The notes under the pieces: generated by a model
What the model was told of the DNA's origin: nothing
The model's database searches: none
Seen by the model: the letters and a program-made list of their open reading frames with translations, nothing else
Shown: positions 1 to 4,597 of the stretch, in pieces
Numbering within the stretch: the stretch's first letter is position 1
How the letters are laid out: each line of letters starts with the position of its first letter
Source: Gemmatimonadaceae bacterium
GTDB lineage: Bacteria; Gemmatimonadota; Gemmatimonadetes; Gemmatimonadales; Gemmatimonadaceae
Reading direction: 5' to 3'
Length of the DNA: 8,382 nucleotides
Assembly: GCA_017881545.1 (NCBI GenBank)
Contig: JADGQU010000086.1
Location: forward strand, 1 to 8,382
Position numbers and translations under genes: made by a program

Positions 1-43
1 GTGCGACGACCAAAACCGCGAGGGCGGCCCGCGTCGAGGTCAT
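1..43 (-). CDS. possible start of a secreted protein, cut by the left edge
   Basis: Reading the minus strand from an ATG at 43-41 gives MTSTRAALAVLVVA before the window ends. An arginine followed by an Ala/Leu/Val run is what the first part of a signal peptide or membrane anchor looks like, and the third codon positions are mostly G or C. It lies 93 nt downstream of cutA on the same strand. No convincing Shine-Dalgarno precedes this ATG. An in-frame GTG at 79-77 has AGGGG five nt upstream (rc of 85-89) and could be the true start, but it would put a Pro-rich stretch ahead of the hydrophobic run. The opposite strand is also open here, up to a stop at 138-140, so the orientation is not certain. 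No function can be assigned from 14 residues. Confidence 0.33.
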   Translation of the reverse strand, partial: MTSTRAALAVLVVA

Positions 44-102
44 GAAAGGTTGTGTGCTGGAAGGCGCGGGGGGAATCACAATCACCCCTATAAGACGATC
101 TA

Positions 103-154
103 AACGATCGTTAGACTCGACTCGATTTGGGACGAGTTAGACGATCGTGAGACT
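103..154. repeat. 15-bp imperfect direct repeat spanning the cutA 3' end
   Basis: Copy one at 103-117 (aacgatcgttagact) and copy two at 140-154 (gacgatcgtgagact) match at 13 of 15 positions, offset by 37 bp. A further acgatc core lies at 95-100. Copy two encodes the last residues of CutA (before the stop at 139-137); copy one is in the downstream spacer. It may be the trace of a small local duplication of the gene's 3' end. Confidence 0.5.
105..147 (-). terminator. imperfect hairpin over the cutA stop codon, possible terminator
   Basis: Bases 105-111 (cgatcgt) pair with 141-147 (acgatcg) and 115-119 (actcg) pair with 133-137 (cgagt), separated by a 3x3 internal loop; the apical loop is 120-132. 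Read on the minus strand as cutA mRNA, the hairpin includes the stop codon at 139-137 and is followed by TTTAGATCGTC. The U-tract is only three bases long, so this is a weak candidate for an intrinsic terminator. It could equally be an mRNA-stabilising 3' structure or a by-product of the palindromic CGATCG repeats here. Confidence 0.3.
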
Positions 155-472
155 GGTCTCGGCATTGATCCACCCAAGGTAGCGCTCGAGCCCGCCCGAC
201 ACGGGAATGGTGAGGAGCTCGGGGACCTTGTAGGGGTGTAGCTCCTTGAACGCCTTCTCGAGTCCGTGAACGGCTCCGGAGCGCGTCTTGAGCATCACAA
301 CGACCTCGGTCTCATCGGCCAGCTTGTCTTCCCAACGGTAGAGCGACCGCGCGGCGGGGAGGATCGTGCCGCATGCGACCAGGCGTCGGTCGAGCAGGGT
401 CCGGACGAATTTGGCGGCTTCGTCGGTGTTGGCGAGGGTGGTAAGAACGACGACGGCGTCAGTATGGCCCAA
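137..472 (-). CDS. cutA: CutA1 divalent-cation tolerance family protein
   Basis: A 111-residue CutA1 family protein, close to the usual ~105-112 residues, so full length. Family motifs are visible in order: the first strand VVVLTTLANTDEAAKFVRTLL (7-27, read in two parts), LVACGTILPA (31-40), SLYRWEDK (43-50), EVVVMLKT (56-63) and HPYKVPELL (79-87), then YLGWI (98-102). CutA proteins are small ferredoxin-like folds that assemble as very stable trimers. In E. coli the gene was named for copper tolerance, but the exact biochemical role remains unsettled. His79 sits in the conserved HPY motif near the position linked to metal binding. The start is TTG at 472-470, giving MGHTDAV; no ATG or GTG is better placed, the frame is closed upstream by a stop at 517-515, and only a weak GGA lies upstream. 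It is divergent from ppk1 across 200 nt and is probably an independent housekeeping gene. Confidence 0.93.
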   Translation of the reverse strand: MGHTDAVVVLTTLANTDEAAKFVRTLLDRRLVACGTILPAARSLYRWEDKLADETEVVVMLKTRSGAVHGLEKAFKELHPYKVPELLTIPVSGGLERYLGWINAETSLTIV

Positions 473-612
473 AGCAAGGATCCGAGAGAAGAGAAGGTGA
501 TCAGAATCTAACGATTACGAGTCGACCCGAGCGCCTTCGCAAACGAGCCGGCCGGACGATTTCGACGCAGCTAGCGGCTACTCGGCGGGAGGTTAGCGCA
601 GTCAAGGCCGAA

Positions 613-632
613 TTGTGACATGAAAGCGACCC
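613..632 (-). promoter_or_regulatory. Pho-box-like element upstream of ppk1 (tentative)
   Basis: On the minus strand 630-615 reads GTCGCTTTCATGTCAC: two direct GTCRC-type half-sites 11 bp apart, the spacing of PhoB half-sites in the enterobacterial Pho box (CTGTCAT-type repeats). One half-site matches GTCAC exactly and the other has one mismatch. The element ends about 42 nt before the ppk1 start codon. Phosphate-starvation control of ppk is known in several proteobacteria, which makes the match worth noting. The AT-rich centre and flanks agree poorly with the consensus, the orientation faces away from ppk1, and PhoB specificity in this organism is unknown. Confidence 0.18.
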
Positions 633-660
633 CGCCCCCCAAGAGCTGTGGCTAAATTGT

Positions 661-665
661 GAGGA
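661..665 (+). promoter_or_regulatory. ribosome binding site of ppk1
   Basis: GAGGA at 661-665 lies seven nt before the ATG at 673-675. It is the clearest Shine-Dalgarno match in the window and fixes the ppk1 start. The other complete genes have weak or no recognisable Shine-Dalgarno sequence. Confidence 0.7.
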
Positions 666-672
666 TAGACCA

Positions 673-2868
673 ATGCCCGCCATCGACCCCTCCCTCTACA
701 TAAATCGCGAGCTCAGCTGGCTCGAGTTCAACGCCCGGGTCCTCCACGAGGCGTTCGACCCCAGAAACCGGCTGCTCGAGCGTCTCAAATTCCTCGCGAT
801 CTTCAGCACCAACCTCGACGAGTTCTACATGGTCCGGGTCGCCGGGCTGCGCCGGCAGATTGCCGCCGGAGTACAGCACGTCCCACCCGACGGGATGACG
901 CCCACCCAGCAGCTCGCTGCGGTCACCGCGCGCGTCGCCGATCTCATCGAGCAACAGCAGAATTGCCTGTACGATGTGCTGCTGCCGGAGCTCGGGGAGC
1001 ACGGAGTGAGACTCGCGCGGATGGAGGAGCTTTCTGAAGCCGAATTGCACGTGGTGGGAAACTTTTTCGAGTCACAGGTCTTTCCCGTACTCACGCCTCT
1101 CGCCGTCGATCCCGGGCATCCGTTCCCGTACATCTCCAACCTCTCGCTCTCACTCGCCGTTCAGGTCTACGATCCGGCGACCAACGCCACACGTTTTGCG
1201 CGCGTGAAAGTGCCGAAGGTTCTGCCGCGTTGGATTCCCTTCGGCCGCAAGAACCAGTTCGTCCCCCTCGAGCGCGTCATCGGAGCCAACCTCGGTGCGC
1301 TCTTTCCAGGAATGGAGATACGCGGCTTCAGCACGTTCCGCGTCACCCGATACTCGGACCTCGAGCTCGCTCACTCCGACGAAGACGAAGATCTCCTCAC
1401 GATAATCGAGGAGCAGGTCTTCCAGCGCCGCTTCGCCGAGGTGGTTCGCGTCGAGGTACAGCGTGGCACGCCGCCGGATCTGCGCAAGCTTCTCCTCGGC
1501 GAGCTGCTCGAGGACCAGCCCCCTGAAATGCCGGCTCTCACGGAAGCGGACCTTGTCGAGTCCGGACCGCTGCTCGATCTGGGTGATTTGATGTGGCTCG
1601 CTACAATGGAGATCCCCGAGCTGCGGGACGCGCCATTCGTGCCGGCCACACCGCCGGAGCTTCGAGACACGTCGCGCTCGATCTTCGACGCAATTCGCGC
1701 GGGGGACATCCTTCTCCACCACCCGTTCGATTCGTTCTCGGCCTCGGTCGAGCATTTTCTGACATCGGCCGCTGTAGATCCGAACGTGCTCGCGATCAAG
1801 ATGACGCTCTATCGCACGTCGGGCGATACGGCGATCGTGCGCGCGCTGACGGAAGCAGCGCAGCGCGGTAAGCAGGTGGCCGTCCTGATCGAGCTCCAGG
1901 CCCGATTCGACGAAGTCAACAACATCACCTGGGCGAGGACGCTGGAAGGATTCGGAGTTCACGTCGCCTACGGCCTGCCCGGCCTCAAGACGCACACGAA
2001 GACCGTGCTGGTCGTCCGGCGAGAGCCCGACGGAATTCGACGGTACGCTCACATCGGGTCCGGCAACTACAACTCGAAGACGGCGCATGTCTATACCGAC
2101 CTGGGTCTGCTCACTTGCAGTCCTTTCATCGGCGCGGATCTGACGGATCTCTTCAACGCACTCACCGGTTTTTCCCATCAGAGCAACTACCGGGGCTTGC
2201 TCGTGGCGCCGGCGAATATGCGGAAGCGGTTCACCGAGATGGTGGACAGGGAAGCGGACAACGCCAGCGCGGGAAAGCCCGCGCGGATCATTGCGAAAAT
2301 GAACGCGCTGGTGGACGCCGACATCATCCAGCACCTCTATGAGGCTTCGCAGGCGGGCGTCGAGATCGATCTGATCGTTCGCGGGATCTGCTGCCTCAGA
2401 CCCGGCATCGCCGGAGTCAGTGACAACATCAGGGTGATGAGCATCGTCGGACGCTTTCTGGAGCACTCCCGGATTTTCTATTTCGCCAACGCCGGCGATG
2501 AGGAGCTGTATTTCGGATCGGCGGACTGGATGCCCCGCAACTTCGATCGGCGCGTCGAGGTGATTACTCCAATCGAAGACCGGCAGCTCCACCCGCGCGT
2601 CGTCTCGCTGCTGGATACCTGCCTCGCGGACAACAGGCAGGCATGGGATCTGGGTCCGGACGGCACGTACGTTCAGAGAAAGCCAGGGGAGAATCCTGTC
2701 TTTTCAACCCACGAGCGCCTGCTCGTGAATTCATGGGGACTCGTGCCGGCACAGCCAACGTCGGCGCAGTCAACGTCGGCGCAGCCACCCGTTGATGAAA
2801 TGCGCGTCAGGGATCCTGGCACAGCCAGGGAGCAGGCGCTTAGCAGGCTCGCCAGGGCGAACAGCTAG
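673..2868 (+). CDS. ppk1: polyphosphate kinase 1 (Ppk1)
   Basis: Ppk1 reversibly transfers the gamma-phosphate of ATP onto inorganic polyphosphate through a phosphohistidine intermediate, usually at the inner face of the cytoplasmic membrane. At 731 residues it is slightly longer than E. coli Ppk (688). The N-terminal domain starts with YINRELSWLEFNARVL (9-24) and contains IFSTNLDEFYMVRVAGLRRQ (43-62). The central 'head' domain covers roughly 120-310, with FPVLTPLAVDPGHPFPYISN (137-156). Two PLD-like C-terminal domains follow. The autophosphorylated histidine is His441 in GLKTHTK (437-443, E. coli His435 equivalent), followed by YAHIGSGNYNSKTA (458-471). The second conserved histidine is His598 in GRFLEHSR (593-600, E. 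coli His592 equivalent), then FGSADWMPRNFDRRVEV (614-630). All key residues are present, so it should be active. The extra C-terminal tail after about 690 is low-complexity and includes a 15-bp tandem repeat. It is convergent with the Ppx/GppA gene. Confidence 0.98.
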   Translation: MPAIDPSLYINRELSWLEFNARVLHEAFDPRNRLLERLKFLAIFSTNLDEFYMVRVAGLRRQIAAGVQHVPPDGMTPTQQLAAVTARVADLIEQQQNCLYDVLLPELGEHGVRLARMEELSEAELHVVGNFFESQVFPVLTPLAVDPGHPFPYISNLSLSLAVQVYDPATNATRFARVKVPKVLPRWIPFGRKNQFVPLERVIGANLGALFPGMEIRGFSTFRVTRYSDLELAHSDEDEDLLTIIEEQVFQRRFAEVVRVEVQRGTPPDLRKLLLGELLEDQPPEMPALTEADLVESGPLLDLGDLMWLATMEIPELRDAPFVPATPPELRDTSRSIFDAIRAGDILLHHPFDSFSASVEHFLTSAAVDPNVLAIKMTLYRTSGDTAIVRALTEAAQRGKQVAVLIELQARFDEVNNITWARTLEGFGVHVAYGLPGLKTHTKTVLVVRREPDGIRRYAHIGSGNYNSKTAHVYTDLGLLTCSPFIGADLTDLFNALTGFSHQSNYRGLLVAPANMRKRFTEMVDREADNASAGKPARIIAKMNALVDADIIQHLYEASQAGVEIDLIVRGICCLRPGIAGVSDNIRVMSIVGRFLEHSRIFYFANAGDEELYFGSADWMPRNFDRRVEVITPIEDRQLHPRVVSLLDTCLADNRQAWDLGPDGTYVQRKPGENPVFSTHERLLVNSWGLVPAQPTSAQSTSAQPPVDEMRVRDPGTAREQALSRLARANS
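2752..2790 (+). repeat. 15-bp tandem repeat in the ppk1 3' end
   Basis: Units cagccaacgtcggcg (2752-2766) and cagtcaacgtcggcg (2767-2781) differ at one base, and a partial third unit starts at 2782 (cagccaccc). Being a multiple of three, the repeat keeps the frame and encodes QPTSA, QSTSA, QPP (residues 694-706). It lies beyond the conserved catalytic domains of Ppk1, in a tail that can probably vary in length without harming the enzyme. Confidence 0.8.
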
Positions 2869-2869
2869 C

Positions 2870-2895
2870 CCGACTGCCAGCGAGCGCTTAGTCGG
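2870..2895. terminator. hairpin between convergent ppk1 and ppx, weak bidirectional terminator candidate
   Basis: Bases 2870-2875 (ccgact) pair with 2890-2895 (agtcgg). Inside, agc (2879-2881) can pair with gct (2886-2888) around a four-base loop. The hairpin fills the 19-nt gap between the two stop codons and includes the ppx stop. There is no T-run on either side, so intrinsic termination is doubtful. Read-through would make overlapping antisense transcripts. Confidence 0.25.
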
Positions 2896-4528
2896 CCGCC
2901 CCAACCTCGTCAGCGAAGGTCATCACAGCTCCGTCCGGCGCCACGATTTCAACAGGAACGCCGGCGACTTCGGATAGCAGTCTGGACTTGCGGCTCGCTC
3001 CCCAGATTTCCAGGCGCAGGTTTGCACCCTGGTGTTGGGGCACTGCCGTGAGTCTCAAGGCGCGGTCGAGCCAGCGCACCCTTATCTCCGCCACGGCGGC
3101 GGCGTGACCGCGGTCAAAGCCGTCGGCGACGCGCAGGATGGCCGCCAATCTCTTGATCGTCGCACGCATCGGTTTTTCGAGGCCGCCATAATTGACGTGC
3201 TTCTTTTTGGGCTCGGCGCCGCGATGATAGCGGGCGACATTCGCGGCCATCACCTGCTCCGCCGGCGTCATGCCCAGCAGGTCGGCGTGCGATATCAAGT
3301 GATATGAATGCTTGTTGTGCTTGTCGTAGCTGATGTGATATCCGATGTCGTGAAGGAGCGCCGCGTCAGCGAGCAATCTCCTGTCGTCCGGTGAGCATCC
3401 CAACCGCTGCCCGATGGAATCGAACAGTTGAAGCGCCAGCTTCTGAACGTGCTTCGAATGCGGCTCCTCGTAGTGCGAGCGCTCGGCCAATTCTCTCACT
3501 GAACGTTCGCGCGCTTCGCCCGGATCGGCGGACACCGGCGCCACGTGAGCGCTCTCGAGGAGAATGCCTTCCCTGATGCCGTAGCCCGAGATCACCAGCT
3601 CCTTTGCTTCGGTGCGCGCGGCGACTTCGGCCGCGACCGCAAGGCCGGCAACGATGATGTCGCTCCTCGCCTCGCTCAGCCCCGGCACCGACTGCCGCTC
3701 GTCCTGCGACATGTTGTTCAGCAGGTCGACCATGTGCTCGAGCTCGATGCGCGGGACGACGGTTCCATGCACGGTCTTCGCGCTCTCCATCCCGATGCGC
3801 GCGAGGTAAATCGAAGCCAGGCTGGTGAATGTTCCGCCCGAGCACGTGATCCGCGTCGCGTGCCAGTGGCGCGCCGAAAGGTGACGGCGCAGCTCCAGTC
3901 GAACGTGCTTTCTGAGGTTGCGCATTCCCTTCTTCTTTCCGCCGGGACCGAGGTACTGTTCCGTCATGCGAATGGCGCCCAGCGGTAGCGAGATCAGGCG
4001 CTCGACGAGACCGTCGGCGCTCAACGCGAGCTCGAGCGAGCCGCCTCCGATGTCCATCACCACCGCGCGGCCCACTCCCAGATCGAAATGCGCGAGCGCG
4101 CTGCGAAAGCTGAGACGCGCTTCATCCTCGCCGTTAAGCACTCTCACCTTGAGGCCCGTCTCCGCCTTTACGCGCTTGAGGAATTCATCGCCGTTGCTGG
4201 CTTCGCGCACCGCACTGGTCGCCACGACTTCAGTGCGCTTCACGCCGAGCTGCGTCGCCAGCGTCTCCATCCGGGTCAACGTGCTGAGCGCGTTCTGAAT
4301 GGCGAGATCGCTGATGCATCCCTTCTTGTCGAGGCCGGCGCCAAGTCTGGGCGCCGCTTTCATTTCGTCCACCACGCGGATGACGCCGGTGGGAGAAACA
4401 TCGGCGATCGTCTGGCGGATCGAGTTCGACCCAATGTCGATCGCGGAGATGCGGATGTCCGAATCGTTTCTCAGCTGGTGAGAGCCGGTGCTGCTGAGAG
4501 TCAGATATGAATCCGGCGAGATGCCCAT
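2888..4528 (-). CDS. ppx: exopolyphosphatase / pppGpp phosphatase (Ppx/GppA family) with C-terminal HD-like domain
   Basis: Members release phosphate from the ends of polyphosphate (Ppx) or convert pppGpp to ppGpp (GppA); sequence alone does not separate the two. The 546 residues begin with a leader of about 26 residues, then the actin/ASKHA-fold domain: AIDIGSNSIRQ (29-39, phosphate-1 loop), VVATSAVREASN (101-112), LNGEDEARLSF (131-141), VVMDIGGGSLELAL (156-169, phosphate-2 loop) and SGYGIREGILL (314-324). An HD-like domain follows: HSKHVQKLAL (357-366), LLHDIGYHISYDKHNKHSYH (391-410), ARYHRG (432-437) and LRVADGFDR (465-473). This matches the long E. coli Ppx-type architecture (513 residues). 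The motif usually written SNSxRL has Gln39 instead of Leu. The start is the ATG at 4528-4526, bounded upstream by an in-frame stop at 4534-4532; the Shine-Dalgarno is poor. It lies 69 nt downstream of the outer-membrane gene on the same strand and may be its co-transcribed neighbour. Confidence 0.93.
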   Translation of the reverse strand: MGISPDSYLTLSSTGSHQLRNDSDIRISAIDIGSNSIRQTIADVSPTGVIRVVDEMKAAPRLGAGLDKKGCISDLAIQNALSTLTRMETLATQLGVKRTEVVATSAVREASNGDEFLKRVKAETGLKVRVLNGEDEARLSFRSALAHFDLGVGRAVVMDIGGGSLELALSADGLVERLISLPLGAIRMTEQYLGPGGKKKGMRNLRKHVRLELRRHLSARHWHATRITCSGGTFTSLASIYLARIGMESAKTVHGTVVPRIELEHMVDLLNNMSQDERQSVPGLSEARSDIIVAGLAVAAEVAARTEAKELVISGYGIREGILLESAHVAPVSADPGEARERSVRELAERSHYEEPHSKHVQKLALQLFDSIGQRLGCSPDDRRLLADAALLHDIGYHISYDKHNKHSYHLISHADLLGMTPAEQVMAANVARYHRGAEPKKKHVNYGGLEKPMRATIKRLAAILRVADGFDRGHAAAVAEIRVRWLDRALRLTAVPQHQGANLRLEIWGASRKSRLLSEVAGVPVEIVAPDGAVMTFADEVGAAD

Positions 4529-4597
4529 GGCTCAGATTTGATTGTGGGTAGCGCTGCCTGAAAACTAATCGCAAGCTCCGCTCAGGCCATCCTCACG

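Noticed and set aside
266..511. 81-residue plus-strand open frame over cutA
   Set aside because: It is antisense to a clear cutA gene and has no motif; it is a shadow frame.
514..542. Sigma-70-like promoter for cutA on the minus strand (TTGCGA, 17 bp, CGTAAT)
   Set aside because: The spacing is ideal, but the -10 box lacks the key first T and A, and both boxes match at only 4 of 6 positions, which is easily found by chance.
548..555. Palindrome ccggccgg in the cutA-ppk1 spacer
   Set aside because: A GC-only 8-bp palindrome is common in this base composition, and nothing else points to a binding site.
653..658. TAAATT as the ppk1 -10 box
   Set aside because: There is only a C-rich run at the correct -35 distance, and it would place the transcription start almost on the Shine-Dalgarno sequence.
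1150..2592. 480-residue open frame antisense to ppk1
   Set aside because: It lies wholly inside the conserved ppk1 gene, its translation is Arg/Asp/Glu/His-rich with no recognisable motif, and long antisense frames are expected opposite GC-rich genes.
3545..3988. 147-residue plus-strand frame, and several others, opposite ppx
   Set aside because: All overlap the well-supported Ppx/GppA gene and have the composition of shadow frames.
4556..4587. Hairpin gcctga/tcaggc between the barrel gene and ppx as a terminator
   Set aside because: The stem is six pairs with a 20-nt loop, and the T-run lies inside the loop instead of after the stem. It is not a convincing terminator, so co-transcription with ppx stays open.
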